Positions 44,299-52,590 of a stretch of DNA of 64,000 nt are shown here, one piece after another. The stretch spans positions 79,753 through 143,752 of the forward strand of contig JH600053.1 in NCBI GenBank assembly GCA_000245075.1, read 5' to 3'. Below the pieces are notes generated by a model. That model was not told where the DNA came from, made no database searches, and saw nothing but the letters and a program-made list of their open reading frames with translations. Position 1 is the stretch's first letter, and each line of letters opens with the position of its first letter. The stretch is from Acetobacteraceae bacterium AT-5844. Lineage in GTDB: Bacteria > Pseudomonadota > Alphaproteobacteria > Acetobacterales > Acetobacteraceae. Made by a program: the position numbers and the translations under genes.

Positions 44299-44649
44299 TC
44301 AGGCGGCCTTGCCGAACAGGCTGATATTGGCGTCCCCCCATTGCTTCAGCGCGCCCAGGATCGGCTCCAGCGAATGGCCGAGAGGGGAGAGGTTGTATTC
44401 CACCTTGGGCGGCACCTGGGCGTAGACGGTGCGGATGATCAACCCATCCTGCTCCAGCTCCCGCAATTGATTGGTCAGCATGCGCTGCGTGACGCCCGGC
44501 AGACGGCGGCGCATTTCATTGAAGCGCATCGTTCCCTCCAGCAGGTGGAACAGGATGACGCATTTCCATTTGCCGTCGATCAGGCTGACAGCCGCCTCCA
44601 CCGAGCAACCCGGATTGCAATCCAGCCTGGAGTGGCGGGCCTTGGCCAT
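44299..44649 (-). CDS. HxlR-family transcriptional regulator
   Basis: 116 residues. CSVEAAVSLIDGKWKCVILF, HLLEGTMRFNEMRRRLPGVT and QRMLTNQLRELEQDGLIIRT form the HxlR (YodB-like) winged helix. Cys12 and Cys16 near the N-terminus (LDCNPGCSVEA) are in the position where related regulators sense quinones, diamide or electrophiles through a conserved Cys. It is divergent from a quinone-oxidoreductase-type gene, a common pairing in which HxlR represses the oxidoreductase until reactive electrophiles appear. A 25-base inverted repeat lies between the two genes. Confidence 0.93.
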   Translation of the reverse strand: MAKARHSRLDCNPGCSVEAAVSLIDGKWKCVILFHLLEGTMRFNEMRRRLPGVTQRMLTNQLRELEQDGLIIRTVYAQVPPKVEYNLSPLGHSLEPILGALKQWGDANISLFGKAA

Positions 44650-44670
44650 GGGGTAGTATCCTTTTCGACA

Positions 44671-44695
44671 CTATGGGCATTATTTGTGCGTATAG
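44671..44695. promoter_or_regulatory. Putative HxlR operator
   Basis: CTATGGGCA and TGCGTATAG, separated by TTATTTG, form an inverted repeat with seven of nine matching positions. It lies in the 100-base gap between the divergent hxlR-type and oxidoreductase genes, the expected operator position. Confidence 0.45.
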
Positions 44696-44749
44696 ACGCT
44701 TGGCGCAGGAACCTTAACTCTCGGCCCAGAGCATTGCGAGGACCAAGCC

Positions 44750-45769
44750 ATGAAGGCCATTGCATACCAGACCGCCGGCGACATCTCGCGCCAGGATGCG
44801 CTGGTGGATATCGAGTTGCCGCGCCCTGAACCTTCCGGGCGAGACCTGCTGGTGCAGGTGCAGGCCGTCTCCGTGAACCCGGTGGATACCAAGGTCCGCC
44901 GAGGCGTTTCCGCCGAACCCGGCCAGTGGAAGGTGCTGGGATGGGACGCGGTGGGTACCGTGGTCGCCACAGGGCCGGATGCCAGCCTTTTCAAAGCGGG
45001 GGACCTGGTGGCCTATGCCGGCTCGCTGACCCGGCCTGGCACGAACAGCGAATTCCATCTGGTGGATGAGCGCATCGTGGGCCGCAAACCTGCCTCCCTG
45101 TCCGTCGCCGAGGCCGCCGCCCTGCCGCTAACCGCTATCACCGCCTGGGAAGCGCTGTTTCACCGCCTGGAAGTGGAGCGGCAGGTTCCCGGCGCCAGCC
45201 GTGCCATTCTGATCATCGGCGGCGCGGGTGGGGTGGGCTCCATCGCCGTGCAGCTGGCACGCAGGCTGACGGACCTGACCGTCATTGCTACGGCGTCGCG
45301 CCCGGAAACGCAGGCCTGGGTGAAAGAGATGGGCGCCCACCACGTAGTGGATCACCGTCAGCCGCTGGCGGCGCAGGTAGCGGCGCTGGATATCGGCGCG
45401 CCGTCCTTCGTCTTCTCCACCACGGAAACGGGTCAGCACCTCGCAGAGATTGCCGAGTTGATCGCGCCGCAGGGCCGCTTTGCCCTGATCGACGATCCGG
45501 AGACGCTGGACGTAACCCGCTTCAAGCGGAAATCCGTCTCCGTGCATTGGGAGCTGATGTTCACCCGCCCCATCTTCCAGACCGTCGACATGGACAAACA
45601 GGGCAAGCTGCTGAACGAGGTGGCCCGGCTGGTGGACGATGGCACGCTGCGGACCACCTTGGCCGAGAATATGGGCCGTATCAACGCGGCTAACCTGAAG
45701 CGGGCGCACGCGCTGATCGAAAGCGGCAAATCTCGCGGCAAGATCGTATTGGAGGGGTTTGGCGTCTGA
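44750..45769 (+). CDS. Zinc-independent quinone oxidoreductase / alcohol dehydrogenase family
   Basis: 339 residues of the medium-chain dehydrogenase/reductase family. KAIAYQTAGDISRQDALVDI at the start, GWDAVGTVVATGPDASLFKA, and the nucleotide loop ILIIGGAGGVGSIAVQLARR (~148-167) are clear. Zinc ligands are absent (SVNPVDTKVRRG instead of CHTD), so it belongs to the NADPH:quinone reductase-like branch. It probably reduces quinones or activated alkenes and is controlled by the divergent HxlR regulator. It ends before a hairpin and faces the methyltransferase gene. Confidence 0.93.
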   Translation: MKAIAYQTAGDISRQDALVDIELPRPEPSGRDLLVQVQAVSVNPVDTKVRRGVSAEPGQWKVLGWDAVGTVVATGPDASLFKAGDLVAYAGSLTRPGTNSEFHLVDERIVGRKPASLSVAEAAALPLTAITAWEALFHRLEVERQVPGASRAILIIGGAGGVGSIAVQLARRLTDLTVIATASRPETQAWVKEMGAHHVVDHRQPLAAQVAALDIGAPSFVFSTTETGQHLAEIAELIAPQGRFALIDDPETLDVTRFKRKSVSVHWELMFTRPIFQTVDMDKQGKLLNEVARLVDDGTLRTTLAENMGRINAANLKRAHALIESGKSRGKIVLEGFGV

Positions 45770-45783
45770 TGCGGATGCTTGTT

Positions 45784-45803
45784 GCGGGGCGTCTGTGCCC
45801 CGC
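45784..45803. terminator. Hairpin between convergent genes
   Basis: GCGGGGC and GCCCCGC, a perfect 7-bp stem with a 6-base loop (GTCTGT), lie 14 bases after the oxidoreductase stop and 29 bases before the end of the convergent methyltransferase gene. There is no T run, so a Rho-aided or bidirectional end is likely. Confidence 0.45.
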
Positions 45804-45832
45804 GACAGTCGCAGCACCCCCCCCTCGTGCCA

Positions 45833-46735
45833 CTAAGAGGCGGCAGTGGAAAGCCACCAGCCACCGCCATCGAACCAACAGCTGCTATCGGCCTTACTGT
45901 CGAAATGGATGGAGCGGACGCTATCCCATCCGCCTTCGGTAAAGGCTGCGGCCAAGCGGAGGCCGGTCTCGGTGTCCTGCGGTGCCTCGCAGGGAATGAA
46001 GCTGACCCGGGCGACAAAACGCGCCGGCCATACCGGGCCGTTCTCAGCGGGCTTTCGCACCCAGAGCATGCCACCAGAACCGCCCTGCGGCTGGAGGGGA
46101 AACAGCAACCGGCCACCGGGCGCCAACGCGGCCAGCCAGCCCGGGTCCGGCTGAGTGATGCCTGCGTTTACATAGACGACGTCCGCCCGCGGCAGGGCTT
46201 GGCCGATACCTGAGCGTGCCTCCACTTCCACCCACGGCCAGGCAGCCAGGTTATGGCGGGCGCGCGCCGCCAGATCCGGATCAATCTCAAAGGCATGGAT
46301 ATGCCCGTCTGGCCCGACAAGATGGGCAAGGATGGCGGAGTAGTATCCACTGCCGGCACCAATCTGAAGGACGACCTCGCCCGGCCGGATAGCCAAGGCG
46401 TCCAGGCAGCAGGCATGCAGGCTGGGTTCACCCATGTTGATGCCGCGGGCACGATCGAGGGCGATCAAAACGTCTTGGTAGAGGAAGGCGGGATCGTCGT
46501 CGGGCGTCTGAACATAGCGCCGTCCGCGTGCCGGCCAAGACCTCATCGAGGGGATAAACCAGGGCCCGGGTCCGGCGAAGGGCTCGCGTGGCACCGCAGC
46601 GAAAGCCTCCTCGATGCGGGGATCCGCCACGCCGGCCTTGGCAGTGACGTCGCTGGCATAGAGGGCGCGAAGTCGGGCGGAGCGGAGAGCATCCAGGCGA
46701 CCGGCGCCGTCCTTATTCCCGGGAATCTGAGCCAT
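45833..46735 (-). CDS. PCMT-like SAM-dependent methyltransferase
   Basis: 300 residues. The fold is that of protein-L-isoaspartate O-methyltransferase: PRIEEAFAAVPREPFAGPGP at the N-terminus, a GEPSLHA segment in place of the usual isoAsp-binding SQP loop, and the SAM motif VLQIGAGSGYYSAILAHLVG followed by the acidic FEIDPDL. The ~80 residues after the core (VRKPAENGPVWPARFVARVS) are longer than in the 210-residue classical enzyme. The replaced substrate loop makes a different acceptor possible. It ends the minus strand before a long non-coding gap. Confidence 0.88.
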   Translation of the reverse strand: MAQIPGNKDGAGRLDALRSARLRALYASDVTAKAGVADPRIEEAFAAVPREPFAGPGPWFIPSMRSWPARGRRYVQTPDDDPAFLYQDVLIALDRARGINMGEPSLHACCLDALAIRPGEVVLQIGAGSGYYSAILAHLVGPDGHIHAFEIDPDLAARARHNLAAWPWVEVEARSGIGQALPRADVVYVNAGITQPDPGWLAALAPGGRLLFPLQPQGGSGGMLWVRKPAENGPVWPARFVARVSFIPCEAPQDTETGLRLAAAFTEGGWDSVRSIHFDSKADSSCWFDGGGWWLSTAAS

Positions 46736-47314
46736 GTGCGCCGTTCCTTCCGAGCGCGAGCCTTGCGGCTAAGCTGTCACAGACATTCTAACGTCATTAC
46801 GGCTTCAAAGGGACCTTCCGGCTGCCGCCATCAGCGATCCTGGCCTGGCATAGGGCAAAGATTTCCTGGGCGCCTGGAAATGCTCATTCCCATTGGCCGC
46901 TACTCCTTGGGTGGGGAGGGCGCTCCAAGCCGTCTCCTCGGCGAGCAGGTCCCGATATCGCCCTGCAACCCCGACCAGCCCCGGCCACATTGTCATAAGC
47001 GCGGCCATAAACCACACTGCCCGCCACAGACCGACCGTAGATCGGCAAATCCGACCGCGGCTGAATTGGAAGCGAATCTTAACAGTTCACAGCAACGAGG
47101 AGAGTACGATTTCAGTGCAGGAGGTAACGGGGCTCGCATGTTGGTCGGTATGGTGCCGATTACCTTCCTGCCTGAAACTCCCTGGGGTGCTGCGACGAAT
47201 GAGGCACTTCCGCGATAAGGCAGAGGAATTACGCAAGCGCCCTGGAAGCTTGTGCCCCACCGCGCTTATGCCTGATCTATCAATGGCAGTTTCTGCACAA
47301 ACTGGAGAGTTCTT
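46736..47314. other. 580-base stretch without a supported gene
   Basis: Both strands contain only short frames with no recognisable protein, no good ribosome-binding site and no clear hairpin with a T run. Base composition drops towards the right (AATCTTAACAGTTCACAGC near 47080), where the promoter of pepT could lie. A CCGACCG half-site at 47031-47037 has no matching right half. Confidence 0.4.
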
Positions 47315-48598
47315 ATGGTGAAGCCTGTCGAAGAACAGCTGGTCGAGCGCTTCTTCCGCTATTTGGCGGTTGCGAGCCAAAGTGACGTGCGGGCAACGTC
47401 GCTGCCAAGCACGCCGGGGCAGCTCCGCCTGGCCAGGCTCCTGAGCGAAGAGCTGGAGTTCCTTAAAGCCTCAGATATCCATCTGGATGAAAACGGCATT
47501 CTGACGGCCCGCATCCCCGGCACAGTGCCGGATGCACCTTGCATCGGCTTCGTAGCCCATCTTGATACGGTGGATGTCGGACTCTCACCGGCGATACGGC
47601 CGCAGCGCTTGCGTTTTCAAGGTGATGATCTCCTCCTGAACAAGGAAGCAGGGATCTGGCTTCGTGTCGACGACCATCCCGAGATCCTGCCCTATAAAGG
47701 TGAGGAAATCCTATTCGGCGATGGCACAAGCGTATTAGGTGCGGATAACAAGGCGGCCATCGCCGTCGTAATGACTTTGGTGGAGGAGTTTCTGCGGAAG
47801 CGACCGCGCCACGGGGACATCGTCGTGGCCTTCGTGCCGGATGAGGAAATCGGGCTACGTGGGGCGAAGGCACTGGACCTAGCGCGCTTCCCGGCGGCCT
47901 TTGCCTATACCATCGACTGCTGCGAGCGCGGTGAGGTGGTATATGAGACCTTCAATGCCGCCAGCGTGGAGATTAATATCACCGGAGTTCCGGCTCACCC
48001 CATGTCCGCCAAGGGTGTACTGGTCAATCCTATTCTCGTCGCCGCCGACCTCATGAGCCTCTTCGACAGGAAGCAGACGCCCGAGCACACTGCCGGGCGT
48101 GAGGGGTATTGGTGGTTCAATGGCATCACAGGCGATCAGAGCGCCGCTCAGATCAAAATGGCCATACGGGACTTCGATGCAGAAATCTTTGAAGAACGAA
48201 AATCTTTTGTCCTCGAATCTGTAGAGAAAATCCAAGAGCGCTTCCCTCGGGCGAAAATCGAATGCCGAATCGAGGACAGTTATCGCAACATCGCCGCCGC
48301 ACTAGGAGGAAAGCGAGACTCGGTGGACTTGGTGCTTCGAGCGATGGCCGAACTGGGAATTACCAGTAAGGTGGTTGCCATGAGGGGTGGAACTGATGGA
48401 TCAGCGCTATCTGCGCGTGGTCTCCCTACACCAAACTATTTTACGGGCGCCTTGAACTTCCATTCGCGCTTCGAGTTCCTGCCGATCAGTTCCTTTTGCG
48501 ATTCATTCCGCGTCACGCAGCGGATCTGCGAGCTGGCAGCGGAACGAGGAGCATCGGTTTTACGTCCGAATGCGAGAAGCGATAGCAGCATGGGGTGA
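47315..48598 (+). CDS. pepT: Peptidase T (tripeptide aminopeptidase)
   Basis: 427 residues, close to the ~410 of E. coli PepT. The two-zinc M20B site reads GFVAHLDTVDVGL (His82, Asp84), SVLGADNKAAIAV (Asp144 bridging), VPDEEIGLRGAK (Glu177 catalytic, Glu178) and the late GGTDGSALSARGLPTPNYFT. LLNKEAGIWLRVDDHPEILP and FGDGTSVLG are specific to PepT. It removes the N-terminal residue from tripeptides in the cytoplasm. Codon use and GC content are slightly lower than those of the neighbours. It stands alone after a long non-coding gap and converges on the DMFase-like gene. Confidence 0.94.
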   Translation: MVKPVEEQLVERFFRYLAVASQSDVRATSLPSTPGQLRLARLLSEELEFLKASDIHLDENGILTARIPGTVPDAPCIGFVAHLDTVDVGLSPAIRPQRLRFQGDDLLLNKEAGIWLRVDDHPEILPYKGEEILFGDGTSVLGADNKAAIAVVMTLVEEFLRKRPRHGDIVVAFVPDEEIGLRGAKALDLARFPAAFAYTIDCCERGEVVYETFNAASVEINITGVPAHPMSAKGVLVNPILVAADLMSLFDRKQTPEHTAGREGYWWFNGITGDQSAAQIKMAIRDFDAEIFEERKSFVLESVEKIQERFPRAKIECRIEDSYRNIAAALGGKRDSVDLVLRAMAELGITSKVVAMRGGTDGSALSARGLPTPNYFTGALNFHSRFEFLPISSFCDSFRVTQRICELAAERGASVLRPNARSDSSMG

Positions 48599-48801
48599 AA
48601 GGGAGCGCTCCAACCGCTCCGTAGCTTAGGCAAGCGCGACAAAGCTGCCGGGCATGAGACTGGCCGGAACACCTTATCCCTGTGGCCGTCGCAAGAAGCT
48701 GTTTGAGGCGTGAGTGTGGTCTGGGAGGAAGGTGCAGGGCGACGGGTGGAAACACCGGATTCGCCATGACAAATGTCTTGTCCTTCCTCTCACTTGCTCC
48801 C

Positions 48802-50976
48802 TCAAACTTTGGCAAAGGAGCGGAGCACATTCTCCAGCATCCGCGAGACCGGCCCCTCAAAGCCTTTGCCATTCCAAAGGCTGCCGCAGAAAGTAATGGA
48901 ACCGACGGCGAAGACTGCGCCCCCACCCGGGACTTCGAAGAAAATGATCTCTGCACGCTTCAGTGCTTCCGGGCTCTCGCCGGTAACGGTTGCGATATGC
49001 GAGAGCAGTTCCTCCGGAACCGTGACAAAGGATGGAGGCGGCTGTTCCGATCGCGCCAGGATTACGGTATCCGGAGGCGTGCCGAGGCGCATATCCGCGC
49101 GGTCCAGCTCGAATCCTGCCGCGCCACCGCCGGACAGCCCGTAATCACCGATAATTTCGGGCACGCCCTCGAAGATCCAAGCATATCGAGGGTCCGAGGA
49201 CGCTGGCAAGCGGCGGTAATGCGTGCCTTCGAACAGGCCCTGCGCGCTGAAGCCGAGGCCTACAAGGGCTTGAGGCGGGCGGCGATTGCGCCGCCACAAC
49301 CCGCCCAAAGCGCCGTCGAGCTGATGGTAGTATTCCCCCGCCTCGGCCGCCCAGGCCCGGATACCTCCTTCGGCCCGGCGGATCTCGATTAAGTGTGGAC
49401 GTGCGGGATCACGCGCGATGCGCCAGTAGAAGCCGTTGCCGCCGAGATAGCAAAGCCGCCCGCCACTATCGCGATAGGCAAGAAGTGCGTCCAGCATGCG
49501 TTCGGTATGATACTCGGGATGGGAGCCCGTCAGGACAACGCGATAAGGAGACAGCAGCGAGACGCCCTCGTCATCAAGATCCTCATCAGTAACGACGTCG
49601 AACTCGATGCCGCGCGCTTCCAGCCAAGCCAGGAGATGCGTATCCGCCGGATAGTGCCGCAGGCCGGAGCCTCTAGCGTCGTTAAACGTCAAGAAGCCTG
49701 GTCGCATTGTCAGGATTGGCCTTAGCCGTGAGGAGAGTGAGATGCCGCTGCCATCAGGATGGCGGTTATAGGTGGAGTGGCCGAAGGCGCTGACGTCGTC
49801 GGGATTGTAGGGATAGGCACCCCAGGCGGCGACCCGGTCCTTGTAAGCGGCATCGGCATTGCCGCGCGCATGATTGGCATAGGCCTGGTAGGTGAAGGTG
49901 GATGCCAGGAAGGCAACCGGCGCACGGTGATAGCCGCGCCGGGGCAGGATGTAGAAGGGTAGCCAGTCCTCGCCGTCCTTGCAGGACAGATGAAAGGCGT
50001 AGGCGCCACTCCGCATCTCGTCCGGCACATCGAAGGTGAAGGATGGTGTCCAGCCGCAATCATCCAGATCATCGGCATGGAAATGAATTGCGGCGTATTC
50101 GGAAGGGGCGTGACGCCAGCAGGTTTCCCGCCCGCTCCAGGCCGCGCCGACCACGCCGCGCGCGGGCATGTTGAACAGTTTACCATGCAAGCCGTCCGGT
50201 CCGACATCGGCGATGTCATCAGTCATGATACCGGCCGAGAAGTCCCACCGCGCCCTTAGCTTTTCGTCAGCGAAAGGGGCGAGCAGCGGATCGGTCCACG
50301 CTTCGACAAAGGCAGCTGCTACCAGCGGATCCTCGATTTTGCCCGTGAAATGGTCCCGCGCCTCCGCCGCATCTCGCGCGGCGAAGGTCACGGCGGCCAC
50401 TGGCGCCATCTCGCTCACCGCGGTCTGCGCCTGGACGGTTGTGCCGCTCGCGTTTCCAAGCGCCGTCTGGCCCAGTACCGCTTGTCCCGTCCTAGGGTCA
50501 TGGGAGAGCCAGAGGCGATACCATATAGCCGCTTGAAGGGGTGCCTCTGTCCTCAGCCGAGTAACCGCGCCGCCCACGGTGATTTCGGCCTCGGCACCCG
50601 CGGTTCCGGCGCGGATCACCACGCCGTCCGCGCCGCCCTCGGTTGCCAGCACCGTGGCAGCAGGCAGGTCAGATAGCAGTTGCACCAGCACTGCCCAGCA
50701 GCGCGGTTCGCGCGCATCCAGGCGCGGGCGGCCCCTGACCAAGCCCCAGGAACCGAGACGGACCGGTTGATGCTCACCCTCAAAGGTCTGGTCGAAGGGC
50801 AGGGGACGCAGGTCGAGACCAGGCCCGGCCGGGTTCGGATCTGCCGAGACGACGCGCACCAGTTTGGCGCGGCATGGGCCCGGATTGCGCAGGCTGACAT
50901 ATGCGGTGATCCGCTCGCCAGGACGCCGGGACAGTCGATCGAGATAACCTGTGACAGGCGGCAGCATCTCCGTCAC
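48802..50976 (-). CDS. N,N-dimethylformamidase large-subunit homologue
   Basis: 724 residues, near the ~760 of the DMFase large subunit (DmfA2). An N-terminal beta-sandwich (~1-250) is followed by a catalytic domain with RRGYHRAPVAFLASTFTYQA, AWGAYPYNPDD, STYNRHPDGSG and LTGSHPEYHTERMLDALLAY. DMFase uses a mononuclear iron held by two Tyr and one Glu; by spacing, Tyr366 or Tyr363, Tyr403 and Glu488 (with His486 beside it) are candidates here. No ~130-residue small subunit gene is nearby. The gene overlaps the binding-protein stop (ATGA) and is third in an operon with an aminotransferase. It probably hydrolyses a small amide; dimethylformamide itself is not implied. Confidence 0.85.
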   Translation of the reverse strand: MTEMLPPVTGYLDRLSRRPGERITAYVSLRNPGPCRAKLVRVVSADPNPAGPGLDLRPLPFDQTFEGEHQPVRLGSWGLVRGRPRLDAREPRCWAVLVQLLSDLPAATVLATEGGADGVVIRAGTAGAEAEITVGGAVTRLRTEAPLQAAIWYRLWLSHDPRTGQAVLGQTALGNASGTTVQAQTAVSEMAPVAAVTFAARDAAEARDHFTGKIEDPLVAAAFVEAWTDPLLAPFADEKLRARWDFSAGIMTDDIADVGPDGLHGKLFNMPARGVVGAAWSGRETCWRHAPSEYAAIHFHADDLDDCGWTPSFTFDVPDEMRSGAYAFHLSCKDGEDWLPFYILPRRGYHRAPVAFLASTFTYQAYANHARGNADAAYKDRVAAWGAYPYNPDDVSAFGHSTYNRHPDGSGISLSSRLRPILTMRPGFLTFNDARGSGLRHYPADTHLLAWLEARGIEFDVVTDEDLDDEGVSLLSPYRVVLTGSHPEYHTERMLDALLAYRDSGGRLCYLGGNGFYWRIARDPARPHLIEIRRAEGGIRAWAAEAGEYYHQLDGALGGLWRRNRRPPQALVGLGFSAQGLFEGTHYRRLPASSDPRYAWIFEGVPEIIGDYGLSGGGAAGFELDRADMRLGTPPDTVILARSEQPPPSFVTVPEELLSHIATVTGESPEALKRAEIIFFEVPGGGAVFAVGSITFCGSLWNGKGFEGPVSRMLENVLRSFAKV

Positions 50977-52565
50977 GCCCTGCGCAGATTCCAGGGCACG
51001 GGGCGAGGTCCTTCCAACATACCGGTCAGTGATTTGCGGTAGGCGGTGCGGATAAAGAACTGCCCCAGCGGCACACTGGGTACGTCGCGGAAGGCCAGAT
51101 CCTGCATCTGCGCGCCAATCTGCATGCGTTCCTCCTCGGTTATGGCGGAGAGCCAGCGGTCGTTCATGGCTTCCATCTCCCTGCTTTCATACCAGCCGGT
51201 CCAGCCGCCATCGCCCTGGCCGCGGATAAGAGCGTTTTGGCTGGGGGCCACAATGCCCATCCCGCTCCACCAGACAGGGTAAAGGCTCCAGCCCCCCTCG
51301 GCGGGCGGCTTGCGTTGCACAGTCCGGCTGAGGACGCTGCCCCAATCCGTCGCCACGAATTCCACATTGAAGCCGATGCGGGCCAGTAGGTCGTGAGCGA
51401 GCAGACCGAACGGTGCAATGGAGGCGAAGTCGGAGGGGTTCAGAAGAACCACCTTTTCTCCTGTGTATCCGCTCTCCTTCAACAGGGAACGGGCGCGGTC
51501 CAGACTCGGCGTAGCCATCGGATCAGGCACCGAGACACGGCCATAAGGCGTGGTGCATGGGAAGAAGGAGTGACAGACATTGTAGGCTGTCTCATCACTA
51601 TTGGTCACGGCCGCCATGAAGTCAGGCTGCTGGATGGCGGCGAGAACGGCCTGGCGCGCCTTGGCATTATTGAAGGGAGGATGCAAATGGTTGAACCGCA
51701 GGACTCCCATATATCCGGCCGGATCACCATTCGCGATGACGATATCACGGTTGTTCCGCAACAGCGGGATCAGGTCAGCTCCCACTTGCTCCCACCAATC
51801 CACTTCGCCGGCCTGCAATGCAGCGGCGGCAGTGGCTTGGTCGGGCATCATCACCCATTCTATCCGCTCGAAATGCGCGACTTTGCCGCCTGAGGTCCAT
51901 TCGGGCGCTTCCTGCCGCGGAACATAGCGGTCGAACTTGCGGTAAGCAGCGCGGCTGCCCGGATTGAATTCATCCGCGATAAAGCGATAGGGACCTGACC
52001 CGATGACCTCAGTGAAAGGCTTTGTCGCTTCCATATTGCCGATGCGCTCTGGCATGATGAAAGCTGGGCTGGTGCCAGGTTTGGCCAAGGCGTCCAGCAG
52101 CAGCGGGAAGGGACGGGAGAGCTGGATGACCAAGGTGCGGTCATCCGGCGTCTTCCATTCAGCGATGGCGCTGCCTAGCGTGCGGCCGAACGTATCTCGG
52201 CTGCACCAGCGGCGCAGGCTGGCGGCACAGTCTCGTGAACGCACCGGTTCACCGTCGTGGAAGAACAAGCCCTCGCGCAGGCGAATGGTCCAGCTCAATC
52301 CGTCATCGGAAGTGGTGTGGCCCTCGGCCATCTGCGGCTTGACGCGCATCTGCGCGTCCAGGCCATAGAGTGTATCGTAGACATAATAGCTGTGATTCAC
52401 CGCAACCCCGGCGAGCGATGCAATAGGGTCGGTGATGGACAGTGCCGCCTGTGGTACGAAGCGTAGCACGCGCGGGTCCGCGCGCTGTGCCTGGGAGAGG
52501 GATGGCGCAGCAAGCATTGCGCCACCGAGCAGGAATGCACCGCGGCGCGTGATCATCTGACGCAT
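50973..52565 (-). CDS. ABC transporter substrate-binding protein, family 5, Tat-like signal
   Basis: 530 residues. The signal (MITRRGAFLLGGAMLAAPSL, cleavage near SQA) has a twin-arginine pair. The mature part is SBP_bac_5: RFVPQAALSITDPIASLAGV, YVYDTLYGLDAQMRVKPQMA and LREGLFFHDGEPVRSRDCAA. It is a close paralogue of the 22137 protein. ATG 52565 follows GGGGAACAGG and is better than the far-upstream start in the same frame. It lies 25 bases after the aminotransferase gene and overlaps the DMFase-like gene. No permease or ATPase is linked. Confidence 0.93.
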   Translation of the reverse strand: MRQMITRRGAFLLGGAMLAAPSLSQAQRADPRVLRFVPQAALSITDPIASLAGVAVNHSYYVYDTLYGLDAQMRVKPQMAEGHTTSDDGLSWTIRLREGLFFHDGEPVRSRDCAASLRRWCSRDTFGRTLGSAIAEWKTPDDRTLVIQLSRPFPLLLDALAKPGTSPAFIMPERIGNMEATKPFTEVIGSGPYRFIADEFNPGSRAAYRKFDRYVPRQEAPEWTSGGKVAHFERIEWVMMPDQATAAAALQAGEVDWWEQVGADLIPLLRNNRDIVIANGDPAGYMGVLRFNHLHPPFNNAKARQAVLAAIQQPDFMAAVTNSDETAYNVCHSFFPCTTPYGRVSVPDPMATPSLDRARSLLKESGYTGEKVVLLNPSDFASIAPFGLLAHDLLARIGFNVEFVATDWGSVLSRTVQRKPPAEGGWSLYPVWWSGMGIVAPSQNALIRGQGDGGWTGWYESREMEAMNDRWLSAITEEERMQIGAQMQDLAFRDVPSVPLGQFFIRTAYRKSLTGMLEGPRPVPWNLRRA

Positions 52566-52590
52566 AGCCTGTTCCCCTGTCTGCCTTGGG

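Noticed and set aside
47031-47046. CCGACCG sequence resembling the TetR operator half-site in the gap before pepT
   Set aside because: The right half (GATCGGC) matches poorly and no gene of the catabolic cluster is near; probably chance in GC-rich DNA.
46805-47218. Open frames on both strands in the 580-base gap before pepT
   Set aside because: No homology, no ribosome-binding site, and composition unlike the coding neighbours; not called as genes.
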